Shown here one piece after another: positions 1 to 8,857 of a stretch of 57,316 nt of DNA. The stretch is taken from NCBI GenBank assembly GCA_007695045.1, contig REEP01000084.1, forward strand, positions 1 through 57,316. Reading direction: 5' to 3'. The notes under the pieces were generated by a model that did not search any database, was not told the origin of the DNA, and saw only the letters and a program-made list of their open reading frames with translations. The translations under genes were made by a program, and so were the position numbers. How positions within the stretch are numbered: the first letter of the stretch is position 1; every line of letters begins with the position of its first letter. This stretch comes from Rhodospirillales bacterium. GTDB taxonomy: Bacteria > Pseudomonadota > Alphaproteobacteria > Rhodospirillales > Defluviicoccaceae.

Positions 1-2
1 AA

Positions 3-806
3 AACATCAAGGCCGGCTTCATCAAGGAGCGCGATCTCTTTGCCGAGGCCGGTGTCCGATACGTCTCTCCCCTGGTGTCGCTCGGCGACCCCCGCCTCGT
101 TCCGAAACAGATGCACGCCGCGTTCAAGGATGTGTTCCAGGGTCTGACCTGGGCCGAGACCAGGGAGGCGGTCGAGGCGGGCTATCGCACCCTCGCTGTT
201 TTCGATGACGCCATGCGAGCCAGGAGCCGGCAGGTGCTCGAGTGGTGCGCCCGCCATGATCGCACGTGCATTCTGGTCCTGGCGCGGCCGTACCACATGG
301 ACCCCGGCATCGGTCATGAGATCGAGGCCGACTTGCAGGTGTTCGGCTATCCGATCCTCTGGGGTCAGTATCTTCCGCTCGACGACGGCCTGCTCGACGC
401 GATCTTCGGCGAGGACGTTCGGGAAGGGGTCATTCGCTCGGCATTCGATATAAGCGATGTCTGGCCGTCCTCGTTCAGCGCCAATACGAACGAAGTGATC
501 TGGGCCGCCAAGGTCGCCGCGCGGGTGCCCTGGATCGGTTGCGTCATTCGACTGGTGAGCTACGAGTGTGGAATGGACCAGCCGACTTTGACGCCAGTCC
601 AGGAGATTGTCGAGCGATCTGGGACTCTGTTTTTTTCTTTTCAGGAACTGGATTCGACCAAGCCGGAGGGGTCGGTGAAGATTCGCACGGAAACCATCGC
701 CCATTACCTTGCGGAGACCGCCGAGCGCCTGCTTCGGAACAAGCTGGCCTGGGATGGGGCCGGGCTTCAGCTCGATCGGCTGACCCGGTCGGGTCCGTCG
801 CCGTGA
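3..806 (+). CDS. Acyl-CoA dehydratase activase-related protein, C-terminal part (partial)
   Basis: The reading frame is open from the left edge, so this is the C-terminal 267 residues of a longer protein. It resembles the DUF2229/HgdB-like C-terminal region of the very large activase-related proteins linked to (R)-2-hydroxyglutaryl-CoA dehydratase. Those proteins couple ATP hydrolysis to electron transfer into an Fe-S radical dehydratase. Visible marks are the RPYHMDPGIGHEIE segment, matching the family's RPYH-DPEINHGI block, and ECGMDQPTLTPVQEI, matching its FGCG-D---T--VQEI block near the end. A GTG at 75 could start a shorter product, but the clear family match of the region before it argues for read-through from upstream. 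Which dehydratase, if any, it serves cannot be told because the upstream genes lie outside the window. Confidence 0.75.
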   Translation, partial: NIKAGFIKERDLFAEAGVRYVSPLVSLGDPRLVPKQMHAAFKDVFQGLTWAETREAVEAGYRTLAVFDDAMRARSRQVLEWCARHDRTCILVLARPYHMDPGIGHEIEADLQVFGYPILWGQYLPLDDGLLDAIFGEDVREGVIRSAFDISDVWPSSFSANTNEVIWAAKVAARVPWIGCVIRLVSYECGMDQPTLTPVQEIVERSGTLFFSFQELDSTKPEGSVKIRTETIAHYLAETAERLLRNKLAWDGAGLQLDRLTRSGPSP

Positions 807-1031
807 CCACCGGCGCGGCACTGCATTGGCGTCCAATGGTGACGTGCGGTGCGGCAGGGCGGTGATCGCCAGCGACTTTGGGAGAGGTGGCCAGAAATTG
901 ATCAAACAGCCTCTACAAAAAGTGGTCCGTATTCTCAATGGCGATGCACCGCTGATCTTGAATCAAATCGCCGCAGCCTGTTCGAGGTTGCGCAGCAGTC
1001 TCGCGCTTGATCGTGGGAGTGGCGGGATCGG

Positions 1032-2567
1032 ATGACGTTATTCCTCTTATCTCTACTCCCATTCCTTATCCTCTTTGTCATGCTGATACCGCTGCGGCGG
1101 CCGGCATATGAGGCAGCTCCGGTCTCCTACATCGTCACCTTGATATTGGCGCTGTTCGTCTGGCAGGTTTCTGGCGCAGCGGTTGCGGCCAGTCTGGTGA
1201 ACGCACTGATCGTCTTTATCGAAGTTCTATTGATCATCTCGGTGGCATTGCTGCTCCTGAACGTCATGATCGAGACGGGCACACTGGACACGATCAAGAC
1301 TGCCATGGCGAAACTCACCACCGACAACCGCGTCCTGGCGATGCTGCTGGCCTGGGGGCTGGTCGGGTTCATCGAAGGAATCGCCGGCTTTGGAACCCCG
1401 GCGGTCCTGGCGGCTCCTCTGCTGGTCTATTTCGGCCTCGCGCCACTCAAGGCCGTCGCCGTCGCGCTGATCGGCAACAGTACGGCCGTGCCGTTCGGAG
1501 CGGCCGGCACGCCTGTCATCATTGGGTTTGCCGGTCTGGGCTTCAGCGAAGACGTGGTGGCAAGTGCGGTTTTTCAGGCGGCCGCGATCCACGGCGCCAT
1601 GTCGGTGTTCATCACCTGCTTCATCGCCTACGTGGTCACCCTCGGCGAAGACAGGGGGCGGTTCAGGACCTTCATGCCTTTTGCCATCTTTTCGGCCCTG
1701 GCTTTCAGCATTCCCTATGTGCTGATCGCTTTCTTTGTGGGGCCTGAACTGCCATCGATTCTGGGCGGCATGATCGCGCTCGCTGCCATCGCCTATGCGG
1801 CGCAAAGAGGCTTTCTCTTGCGCGCCGAGATGCGCACGTCCGAGGCAGGCACCGTTTCGCTGGCGGGGATGGTCAAGAGCGTGACCCCGTTTGTGGTTAT
1901 GGCGCTGGCCTTGGTCATCTCCCGGACGATCCCCTCCGTGCGGGAGGCCCTGAGCGATCTGACAATATCCTTCGGCGAAGTCCTTGGCATCGCCCTCGAT
2001 CAGGAACTCGCGCCACTCTACACGCCGTATTTTTACCTCGGCTTGGCGCTCATGACAGCAATCCTCTTGCAGAAAGTGTCCCGCACCGCGTTCGCCCAGG
2101 CAGCCGTTGCCACCTACCGGCGTGTCCGCACGGCCTCGATCATCCTGATCTTCATCATCGGGATCACGCAGCTGTTGCTGATCTCCGAGATCAACCACGC
2201 AGGCCTTCCATCGATGCCCCAGGTGCTGGGAGATGGGTTTGCCTCGGTCCTGGGCGGTGGTTTTGTCGTCTTTAGTCCGTTCTTGGGTGCTTTGGGAACG
2301 TTCATGACAGGCAGTGCGACCGTCTCTAACCTGCTGTTCGCCGGGGTGCAGTCGGATACCGCGGGTGCACTGGAAGTCGCGACCGCTTCGCTTATCGCCC
2401 TGCAACTCGTCGGTGCCGGGCTGGGCGCCATGATCTCGCTTCACAACATCGCCATGGCGGCGGCGGCGGCCGGGCTCGAAGCGCGGGAGGGGCAAGTGAT
2501 CCGGCAGACTATTGTCCCGGTGCTGGTGGTCTGCTCGGCTGCGGGGATTGTGTTGCTGTTCTGGTAA
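1032..2567 (+). CDS. lctP: L-lactate permease family transporter
   Basis: A 511-residue, highly hydrophobic inner-membrane protein of the LctP/GlcA family, which imports lactate, glycolate and related 2-hydroxy acids with protons. The family core is seen at about residues 95-160, with GFIEGIAGFGTP, then a run ending in GNSTAVPFGAAGTPV. A second conserved block near the C-terminus reads GALGTFMTGSATVSN. Length is close to the family's usual 530-550. The ATG follows GGCGGGAT, a weak ribosome-binding site. It stands alone, with 225 bases of non-coding DNA before it. The neighbouring activase-related gene and the L-2-hydroxyglutarate oxidase-like gene suggest that a 2-hydroxy acid could be the substrate, which is inference. 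Confidence 0.9.
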   Translation: MTLFLLSLLPFLILFVMLIPLRRPAYEAAPVSYIVTLILALFVWQVSGAAVAASLVNALIVFIEVLLIISVALLLLNVMIETGTLDTIKTAMAKLTTDNRVLAMLLAWGLVGFIEGIAGFGTPAVLAAPLLVYFGLAPLKAVAVALIGNSTAVPFGAAGTPVIIGFAGLGFSEDVVASAVFQAAAIHGAMSVFITCFIAYVVTLGEDRGRFRTFMPFAIFSALAFSIPYVLIAFFVGPELPSILGGMIALAAIAYAAQRGFLLRAEMRTSEAGTVSLAGMVKSVTPFVVMALALVISRTIPSVREALSDLTISFGEVLGIALDQELAPLYTPYFYLGLALMTAILLQKVSRTAFAQAAVATYRRVRTASIILIFIIGITQLLLISEINHAGLPSMPQVLGDGFASVLGGGFVVFSPFLGALGTFMTGSATVSNLLFAGVQSDTAGALEVATASLIALQLVGAGLGAMISLHNIAMAAAAAGLEAREGQVIRQTIVPVLVVCSAAGIVLLFW

Positions 2568-3413
2568 GTTCCCACGCTTGCGCCGTGCGATTCACGGCGC
2601 CGTCCATGCGTCGGAGGGCGCTTCGCCTCGATCCGACCGGTGGCCTCCGCCGCGCATCCCTGTGCCGGCGACCTGACTCTCGCTGCGACGGCTGACTGTC
2701 AGGAATATGATCCTTGCGCTGGCGGTGCAGCTGTGGCATCATGCTGGGGCGCCTTGGCGCGTGTCCGAAACGATCCTGCTCCGAAAACATAGACCTCTGA
2801 GTTGAAACAGGAAAATCGCCAACATGCAGACTTTTGTACGCCAGCGTCCGATTGAAAAGCGAGCAATTCAGTTTGACTGATTATTTTAAATGTATCTTTT
2901 TTAAGATTTCTCGGCGTCAAAAACATGATTCAAAGCTCTTTCTTGCGACGGGGCTGAGCGACGGGACCTGGAGCAAAGTGACGAGCAAGGCGTGCCGATT
3001 GAGAGGCTTTTTCACGATCGCGGCCAGCACGTAGACTTCACGTCAATACACAGCTGGCTCTCCACGACGTCCTCCGAGGTGCCATAGCAGCGTTTGATAC
3101 AGCAATGCGCGTCCCTAGCGCCAACATACACTGGCGCAGCCAGATGCGGCTGTTGTTGTTGGTATCAATAGCTTGGACAGAAAAGTGGCGTTTTGCGCCT
3201 CTCGATCGCACGTTTTCGCAACCAATCGACACCGATTGTGCACCGTGCTGCGGCCCGCGCCCGTCCCGGCGGCGGCGGTGCGTGCACGGCGCTGACAGGC
3301 GGTGCCGTCCATGGGCGGCGCCGGCCCCCGTGTCGAAATCCGCGACGCCTGCGCCGACTCGCCGCTTCCGTTGGCGTACGCCTTCGGCTTTTCCGCTCTG
3401 CCGCGCCGCCGCC
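2568..3413. other. 846-base intergenic region between lctP and the 2-hydroxyglutarate oxidase gene
   Basis: No gene could be supported here. It holds a GC-rich hairpin just after lctP and an AT-rich block at about 2830-2935, unusual for this chromosome. Short open frames on both strands (for example 2834-3034 plus and 2699-2926 minus) show no recognisable family and no good ribosome-binding site. It could be a decayed gene, but no homologous fragment was recognised. Confidence 0.5.
2580..2600 (+). terminator. Hairpin after lctP
   Basis: A perfect 8-bp stem, GCGCCGTG paired with CACGGCGC around a 5-base loop, begins 13 bases after the lctP stop codon. No T-run follows, so this is a possible terminator or mRNA 3'-end stabiliser rather than a textbook intrinsic terminator. 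Confidence 0.4.
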
Positions 3414-4526
3414 TCACGGCGCCTCGGCCAGTTCCGCCGCCACCACGTCGGCGATGGCGAGGCAGGATGTGAGGCCGGGGGATTCGATGCCGAACAGGTT
3501 GACCAGGCCGGCGACGCCGTGGCTTCGCGGTCCCTGGATGACGAAGTCCGCCGGCGGCTCCCCCGGCGCCTGCACCTTGGGGCGCACCCCGGCATAGTCC
3601 GGATGCAGCCGGTCGGCCGGCAGGTCCGGCCAGTAGCGGCGGATGGCCCCGACGAATGCCGGGATCCGTCCAGGATCGACGGTGTAGTCGACGGCATCGC
3701 GCCATTCCACATCCGGGCCGAAGCGACCCTGCCCGCCGAGATCGCAGGTGTAGTGGATGCCGAGCCCGGCCCCACCCGGAACGGGATAGATGAGATGGCG
3801 GAACGGGGTCTTTCCGGACAGGGCGACGTAGCTGCCCTTGGCGTAGTGGATGGTCGGCACTAGGGCGGCCGGAAAGCCGAGAAGCGATCGGGCCACCCGG
3901 TCCGCCGCCAGCCCGGCGCTGTTGACCACCGCCCGGCAGCGAAGCGTCATGGGCTCGGCGCCACCCACATCGAGGACGATGCCATCGCTGTCGATCCGTC
4001 CGCCGGCCACCGGGCTGTTCAGCGCCAGCACCGCGCCCGCCGCCTCGGCATCGCCTTGCAGCTCCAGCATCAGGGCGTGGCTGTCCAGGATACCGGTGGA
4101 TGGCGACAACAGGGCGGCGCGGCCCCGGACCGCCGGCTCCAGCGCCTTGACCGCCGCCGCGTCCAGGCGACGGAGGTCCTCAACGCCGTTGGCGTGGGCG
4201 CGGGCCGCGATTCCGGCCAGCGCCTCCTCCTCCGCCGCCGTGGTGGCGACGATCAGCTTGCCAAGCCGCCGGTGGGGGATGCCGTGGTCGGCCAAGTAGG
4301 CGTAGAGGCGGTCGCGCCCGGTGCGGCACAGGCGTGCCTTGAGGCTGCCGGGGGCGTAGTAGATGCCGGCATGGATCACCTCGGAGTTGCGCGAACTGGT
4401 GACGGTGCCGATGGCGTCCGCCGCCTCAAGCACCACCACCTCGCGCCCGGCCTGCGCGAGGGCACGGGCCGCGGCGAGGCCGATCACGCCGGCACCGATC
4501 ACTGCACACTGGACGCTTTCGACCAT
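3414..4526 (-). CDS. L-2-hydroxyglutarate oxidase-like FAD-dependent oxidoreductase
   Basis: A 370-residue DAO-superfamily flavoprotein. The N-terminal Rossmann motif [13 protein letters not shown] sits at residues 10-22, followed by the acidic strand end VVVLEA that binds the FAD ribose. The block [18 protein letters not shown] is characteristic of LhgO/L2HGDH, which oxidises L-2-hydroxyglutarate to 2-oxoglutarate and passes electrons to the quinone pool or oxygen. The family's [22 protein letters not shown] region is present near the end in two pieces. The ATG at 4526 was chosen because the FAD motif begins nine codons later; the frame is open 43 codons further upstream without family similarity. 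It is divergent from the DUF3179 gene. Substrate is inferred from family resemblance; another 2-hydroxyacid is possible. Confidence 0.82.
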   Translation of the reverse strand: MVESVQCAVIGAGVIGLAAARALAQAGREVVVLEAADAIGTVTSSRNSEVIHAGIYYAPGSLKARLCRTGRDRLYAYLADHGIPHRRLGKLIVATTAAEEEALAGIAARAHANGVEDLRRLDAAAVKALEPAVRGRAALLSPSTGILDSHALMLELQGDAEAAGAVLALNSPVAGGRIDSDGIVLDVGGAEPMTLRCRAVVNSAGLAADRVARSLLGFPAALVPTIHYAKGSYVALSGKTPFRHLIYPVPGGAGLGIHYTCDLGGQGRFGPDVEWRDAVDYTVDPGRIPAFVGAIRRYWPDLPADRLHPDYAGVRPKVQAPGEPPADFVIQGPRSHGVAGLVNLFGIESPGLTSCLAIADVVAAELAEAP

Positions 4527-4717
4527 GGTTATCCCGCCGCCCTGAACGGTCACGAGCCGCGCCGAACCGCGCGGGCCTTCCCGGTCACTTCCACCGCCGT
4601 CACCTTCACTCAAGTGTGATCGGGCGGGCGGTTGTGCGCAACCGGGCGCGTCCAAAGATCCCCGGCAGCATCCGGTCCCACCAGCCCTTGACCACCCATC
4701 CCTTGAGGAGTGCCAGC

Positions 4718-5704
4718 ATGACCCATCCCCACCGGCTTGCGGCCGCGGCGCTCACCCTCGCCGCAGTCTTACTGACGACCGCCGTGGCGCAGGCTCAGCC
4801 CCAGGCCTGGCTGCGGGAATGGCCCGATACCGATTTCTCCAGGACCAGCGTCGAGTTTGCCGAGATCCTGTCGGGCGGTCCGCCCAAGGACGGCATTCCC
4901 TCCATCGACAACCCCAGGTTCCGCCCCGTGGCCGAGATCGAAGACCTGGACGCCCAGGAGCCGGTGATCGGCCTGATCATCGACGGCGACGCCCGGGCCT
5001 ATCCGCTCCGCATTCTCACCTGGCACGAGATCGTCAACGACGTGGTCGGCGGCGTGCCGGTGGCGGTGACCTACTGCCCGCTGTGCAACGCCGCCATCGT
5101 GTTCGAACGGACGGTGGATGGCCGGGTGCTGGAGTTCGGGACCACCGGCAAGCTGCGCCATTCCGACCTGATCATGTACGACCGCGAGACCGAGAGCTGG
5201 TGGCAGCAGTTCACCGGGGAAGCCATCGTTGGCGACCTGACCGGGACGAGCCTCACCATGATGCCGGCGCGGCTGGAATCCTGGGAGCGGTTCAAGGCGC
5301 GGGCGCCGGAGGGCCAAGTGTTGGTACCGCGGATCGAACGCTTTCGCGATTACGGCGTGAATCCGTATGCGGGCTATGATACCGCCCGGGCCCCATTCCT
5401 CTATCGCGGGCCGATGCCGGAGGGGATCGAGCCGATGATCCGGGTGGTGGTGGTGGACGGCGAGGCCTGGAGCCTGCCGCTCCTGCGCGAGCAGGGGACG
5501 ATCCGGCAGGGCGACCTCAGCCTCTCCTGGGCGGCGGGACAGCGGTCCGCGCTGGATACCCGGATGATCGCCGAAGGCCGGGACGTGGGCAATGTGGTTG
5601 TGCAGCGCGGCAACGGCGACGCGGCCGAGGACGTGGTGCACGATGTCACCTTCGCCTTCGTCTTCCACGCCTTCCACCCGGAGGGCACGATCCACACCCG
5701 GTAG
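4718..5704 (+). CDS. Exported DUF3179-domain protein
   Basis: A 328-residue protein with a Sec signal peptide (hydrophobic stretch at residues 7-22, cleavage likely after VAQA at 26), so probably periplasmic or secreted. The DUF3179 core follows: [20 protein letters not shown], then [14 protein letters not shown] with a Cys120-x2-Cys123 pair, then [20 protein letters not shown] and a conserved [10 protein letters not shown]. Biochemical function is unknown for the family. The paired cysteines and conserved His/Glu (103/104) could bind metal or form a disulfide. The ATG at 4718 is preceded by GAGGAG at the right distance. The frame is open upstream but lacks a signal peptide in that extension. 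It is monocistronic by spacing. Confidence 0.85.
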   Translation: MTHPHRLAAAALTLAAVLLTTAVAQAQPQAWLREWPDTDFSRTSVEFAEILSGGPPKDGIPSIDNPRFRPVAEIEDLDAQEPVIGLIIDGDARAYPLRILTWHEIVNDVVGGVPVAVTYCPLCNAAIVFERTVDGRVLEFGTTGKLRHSDLIMYDRETESWWQQFTGEAIVGDLTGTSLTMMPARLESWERFKARAPEGQVLVPRIERFRDYGVNPYAGYDTARAPFLYRGPMPEGIEPMIRVVVVDGEAWSLPLLREQGTIRQGDLSLSWAAGQRSALDTRMIAEGRDVGNVVVQRGNGDAAEDVVHDVTFAFVFHAFHPEGTIHTR

Positions 5705-5845
5705 AGAGGAGGGGTGTGCGGCTGGCGGCGCGGCCGCGCGCGTGCCCCTGCGGGCGCGCGGTGGACAGGGGCGCGATCCGTTCTATCTCAACAGGGTAGT
5801 AAGGGCATCACGACAACCTGAAGGACGGCGGACCGGGCAGCGGAG

Positions 5846-6562
5846 ATGAGCAGCGACAACAGGCGCACGCCGTCGCGCCCGAGTGCCGGCACGGAGGTGG
5901 AGGCGTTTCTCAGCCGTCTCGCGGCCACGCCGAAGGCCGGGTCCGGCACCGGGGGTGGCCGGCTAATCTTCGCTTTGGACGCGACCGCGAGCCGCCAGCC
6001 CACGTGGGACCAAGCTGCCCAGATCCAGGGGGAGATGTTCGTCGAAACTGCCAAACTCGGTGGGCTTGCCATCCAGCCCTGCTTCTATCGCGGTTTCGGC
6101 GAATTCCGGGCCGGGCCGTGGCTGAGCGATGCAGCGGCGCTGTTGCGGTTGATGACCTCGGTCACGTGCGCCGCCGGTCAGACACAGATCCAGAAGGTCC
6201 TTCGCCACGCCGTGAACGAGACCCGCAAGCATCGGGTCAACGCGCTGGTGTTTGTCGGCGATTGTATGGAAGAGGATGTGGACCGGCTGGGCCGGCTGGC
6301 CGGGGAACTCGGAGTGCTGGGCCTGCCGGCATTTATGTTCCACGAGGGCCATGACCCCGTCGCCGAGTATGCTTTCAAACAGGTGGCGCAGCTCTCCGGC
6401 GGCGCCTGCTGCCGGTTCGACCAGGGCAGCGCCCGGACCTTGCGGGAACTGCTCAACGCCGTTGCCGTGTACGCTGCCGGTGGCCGCCCGGCCCTGGAGG
6501 ATCTGGCGGCGCGACGGAAGGGCGCGGTGCTGAGGATCGCGCATCAGATGAAGAGGCGCTGA
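5846..6562 (+). CDS. von Willebrand factor A domain protein
   Basis: A 238-residue cytoplasmic VWA protein with no signal peptide. The metal-ion-dependent adhesion site appears intact: DATAS at residues 45-49 (a D-x-T-x-S form of the D-x-S-x-S motif), Thr113 in the GQTQ loop, and Asp139 in FVGDCME. The domain fills residues 38-225. The J-domain gene begins four bases after its stop, so the two are almost certainly co-transcribed and probably work together. VWA proteins commonly scaffold metal-dependent protein complexes or partner AAA+ chaperones, but the specific role here is unknown. The ATG at 5846 is preceded by GGAG-like sequence (CAGCGGAG). Confidence 0.85.
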   Translation: MSSDNRRTPSRPSAGTEVEAFLSRLAATPKAGSGTGGGRLIFALDATASRQPTWDQAAQIQGEMFVETAKLGGLAIQPCFYRGFGEFRAGPWLSDAAALLRLMTSVTCAAGQTQIQKVLRHAVNETRKHRVNALVFVGDCMEEDVDRLGRLAGELGVLGLPAFMFHEGHDPVAEYAFKQVAQLSGGACCRFDQGSARTLRELLNAVAVYAAGGRPALEDLAARRKGAVLRIAHQMKRR

Positions 6563-6566
6563 GGGC

Positions 6567-7340
6567 GTGATCGCGTACGCCCTGCTCGGCATCGCGCTGT
6601 TGGTGGGGATCGTGCTGATCCTGCGCTGGTTCGTCCAGGCCGATCCGAAGACTCTGATGCACGCTGGCAAATGGCTGCTGCTCGCGGGGGTTTCGGCAGC
6701 GGCACTGCTGCTGGCCGCGACCGGGCGCCTGCAGTGGATCTTGGGCACGGCGGCGGCACTGCTGCCCTGGCTGGTGCCGCTCCTGCGCAACCTGCGCACC
6801 GCCAAGACCTTCGGCCGCATGGCGGGGATGGGGGGCGGCGGTCAGACCTCCGACGTTGAGACCCGGTTTTTCCGCATGACCCTGGATCACGACAGCGGCC
6901 ACCTCGACGGGGTGATCCGCGAAGGCCCCTACGCCGGAGCACGGCTCGGCGATCTGGACCTGGATGCCCTTCTGGAGGTGTTGGTCCAGTGCGGTCGCGC
7001 CGACCCGCAGTCGGTCCAGGTGTTGGAAGCCTATTTGGACCGGGTACACCCGGAATGGCGGCAGGGCGATCACGACGACGCCGCGGCTGGCGGGGACACG
7101 GGTGGCGGTGGCACCGCCGGCGGCGGACAGTCCGGGTCCGGCAGCGCAGGTGCGGGCCGCGACGGGGCGATGAGCCGGGACGAGGCGCTGGCCATTCTCG
7201 GCCTGGAGCCCGGGGCGGGCGAGGGCGAGATCAAGGCGGCCCACCACCGGCTGATGGCGGCCCTGCATCCGGACAAGGGCGGCTCCAACTACTTGGCGCA
7301 GCGCATCAACGAAGCCAGGCGCGTGCTTCTCGGCCGGTAA
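6567..7340 (+). CDS. Membrane-anchored J-domain protein, Pam18/TIM14-like
   Basis: A 257-residue protein with hydrophobic segments at residues 4-24 and about 35-72, a soluble middle, a Gly-rich linker (172-198) and a C-terminal J domain (about 202-257). The HPD triad is at 234-236, within HPDKGGSNYLAQRINEA. That form, with helix IV missing and the protein ending soon after, closely resembles mitochondrial Pam18/TIM14 and its alphaproteobacterial relatives. J proteins stimulate the ATPase of Hsp70 (DnaK); the anchor would place that activity at the inner membrane. The start is GTG, four bases after the VWA gene's stop. Which DnaK and which client it uses is not shown by the sequence. Confidence 0.87.
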   Translation: MIAYALLGIALLVGIVLILRWFVQADPKTLMHAGKWLLLAGVSAAALLLAATGRLQWILGTAAALLPWLVPLLRNLRTAKTFGRMAGMGGGGQTSDVETRFFRMTLDHDSGHLDGVIREGPYAGARLGDLDLDALLEVLVQCGRADPQSVQVLEAYLDRVHPEWRQGDHDDAAAGGDTGGGGTAGGGQSGSGSAGAGRDGAMSRDEALAILGLEPGAGEGEIKAAHHRLMAALHPDKGGSNYLAQRINEARRVLLGR

Positions 7341-7422
7341 CGGAGGCCGAGCGGGCCGTGGCGGGTGCCGTGGTCAACAATTCACACTGGCGCCGCGTCC
7401 CTCAGCATGGTAGATTATTGCA

Positions 7423-7950
7423 ATGCGAAATGACCTGACAACGCGCTGGAACGATGATCGGACGGGCAAGATGATGGCACAATTCCACTGGACCGAAGCC
7501 ATGAGCGTCGGGGTGGAAGCACTCGACGCGGACCATCGCTGCCTGATCCGGATCATTAATCTATTGTACAACGTGGAAGCGGCCGGGCGGGACGCCGAAC
7601 ACATCCAGTCCGTGCTGGAAACGCTGAAGCTTTACGGTCGGTTGCATTTCAAGCGGGAAGAACGGGTGATGCAGGCGGCGCGGTTTCCCGGGGCGTCAAT
7701 CCACCGGGCCGAGCATCAGGGCTTCGCGCGGTATCTGGAGGCTTTGAGAAAGCGCTACGCCACTGGTGACGATCCGGAAGTGGCGCGGGAGCTTTACGAT
7801 TACTTGACGGGGTGGCTTTGCCACCACGTGATGATCCAGGACTTCGCGTACAAGCCCTACGTCAATACGGTCGGCGATGCCAACGCAGTGGCCCGCAATG
7901 CAGCCCCGCCGCTGCCGAATATCGCCGGGCTGACCCTGGTCAGCGCCTGA
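7423..7950 (+). CDS. Bacteriohemerythrin
   Basis: A 175-residue single-domain hemerythrin that should carry a non-heme di-iron site binding O2. All expected ligands are present in order: His38 (DADH), His75 and Glu79 (HFKRE), His94 and His98 (HRAEH), His135 and Asp140 (HHVMIQD). The typical W-x-x-x-x-S-V-G-V-x-x-x-D opening is at residues 23-35. The N-terminus extends about 16 residues beyond usual relatives, so the ATG at 7471 or 7474 could be the true start. A C-terminal tail of about 25 residues follows the fold. Roles known for the family are O2 delivery, storage or sensing. It lies 82 bases after the J-domain gene and may be separately transcribed. Confidence 0.92.
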   Translation: MRNDLTTRWNDDRTGKMMAQFHWTEAMSVGVEALDADHRCLIRIINLLYNVEAAGRDAEHIQSVLETLKLYGRLHFKREERVMQAARFPGASIHRAEHQGFARYLEALRKRYATGDDPEVARELYDYLTGWLCHHVMIQDFAYKPYVNTVGDANAVARNAAPPLPNIAGLTLVSA

Positions 7951-8015
7951 CCGCAGACGGCGCACCGGCGCGCGCAACGGGCACTCTCGGCCCGCTTTCC
8001 AGCATCAACTCGGGA

Positions 8016-8047
8016 ACCGCGGCACCGGGACGCCCCGGGACCGCGGT
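8016..8047. terminator. Hairpin between convergent hemerythrin and peroxiredoxin genes
   Basis: ACCGCGG at 8016-8022 pairs perfectly with CCGCGGT at 8041-8047, and an inner CCGGG/CCCGG pair extends the stem. It lies between two convergent genes, where a bidirectional terminator is expected, but there is no flanking T-run. Confidence 0.4.
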
Positions 8048-8064
8048 GGTACCGGTGGCAGGTG

Positions 8065-8547
8065 TCAGAGTTGCGCCAGCATTGCCTCGGCGCTGGATTT
8101 CTCGTAGGCGCCGCCGGCATCCAAGTTCAGCTGCTTGACGACGCCGTCGTCCACCAACATCGAAAACCGCTGGCTGCGGACGCCCAGACCCTTGCCGGTG
8201 AGGTCCAGTTCCAGACCGAGCGCCTTGGTGAAAGCGCCGTCCCCGTCGGCCACCATGGTAATGGTATCGCCCACGTTCTGATCCTTGCCCCAAGCCCCCA
8301 TCACGAACACGTCGTTCACCGCCATGCAGACGATGGCGTCCACGCCCTTGGCCTTCAGCTCATCGGCATGGCTCAGGAAGCTTGGCACATGCTTGGCTGA
8401 ACAGGTCGGGGTGAAGGCACCCGGCACCGCGAACAGGGCCACGCGCTTGCCCGCAAAAAGCTCATCCGTCGTGACCGGCTCCGGGCCGCCGCTGCCCATG
8501 CGCAACAACTTAACCGACGGGATTTTGTCGCCTACTTGGATGGTCAT
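8065..8547 (-). CDS. Peroxiredoxin, Prx5/AHP-type (glutaredoxin- or thiol-dependent)
   Basis: A 160-residue cytoplasmic peroxidase that reduces H2O2 and alkyl hydroperoxides. The peroxidatic Cys49 sits in PGAFTPTCS, the signature of the Prx5 subfamily, and a second cysteine is at 74 (AIVCMAVND). The ending (YEKSSAEAMLAQL) is typical of the group. The ATG at 8547 has a strong ribosome-binding site (AGGAGGGG) eight bases upstream. The frame remains open for 56 codons upstream, but that part has no family similarity. It is convergent with the bacteriohemerythrin gene and appears monocistronic. Confidence 0.93.
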   Translation of the reverse strand: MTIQVGDKIPSVKLLRMGSGGPEPVTTDELFAGKRVALFAVPGAFTPTCSAKHVPSFLSHADELKAKGVDAIVCMAVNDVFVMGAWGKDQNVGDTITMVADGDGAFTKALGLELDLTGKGLGVRSQRFSMLVDDGVVKQLNLDAGGAYEKSSAEAMLAQL

Positions 8548-8857
8548 CGCTGATCCCCTCCTCCGTGCATTTGCGGTTGGTGTGGCAATGTCGTGCACGA
8601 TCCATGCGTGACGCCGATGCGCCGCCCCCCGGGGCGACAGGTCGGGACAGTGGCGGGCCGGGCACGCCGCCTTGGCGCCGCAGTCCGGTTGGGTGGGGAA
8701 CGCTGACCCCGCCAAGCGAGCACCGCTCCGAGCGCGTATTCCCGTCCGCCGGCCGAACGGTCCTCACGTGACATAGACCACCCGACCGCAGAGGTCAAAG
8801 CCGTTCAACCCTTCCGCGGGTGCGATCAACCGGCCTGCGGTGCCGCGATCCTGCCGG
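8548..8857. other. 310-base intergenic region, no gene seen
   Basis: This is upstream of the peroxiredoxin gene and downstream of the ATPase gene, both on the minus strand. It should hold the peroxiredoxin promoter, but I could not identify convincing -35/-10 boxes. Short open frames on both strands look like G+C-bias shadows. Confidence 0.5.

Noticed and set aside
1227-2495. A 422-codon open frame on the minus strand across lctP
   Set aside because: It is a compositional shadow of a G+C-rich gene: its product is dominated by Arg, Gly, Asp and His and shows no family, while the plus strand encodes a clear permease.
2699-3375. Decayed transposase or other gene remnant between lctP and the oxidase gene
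   Set aside because: The block is AT-rich and frames are short, but no fragment matched a recognisable transposase and no terminal repeats were seen.
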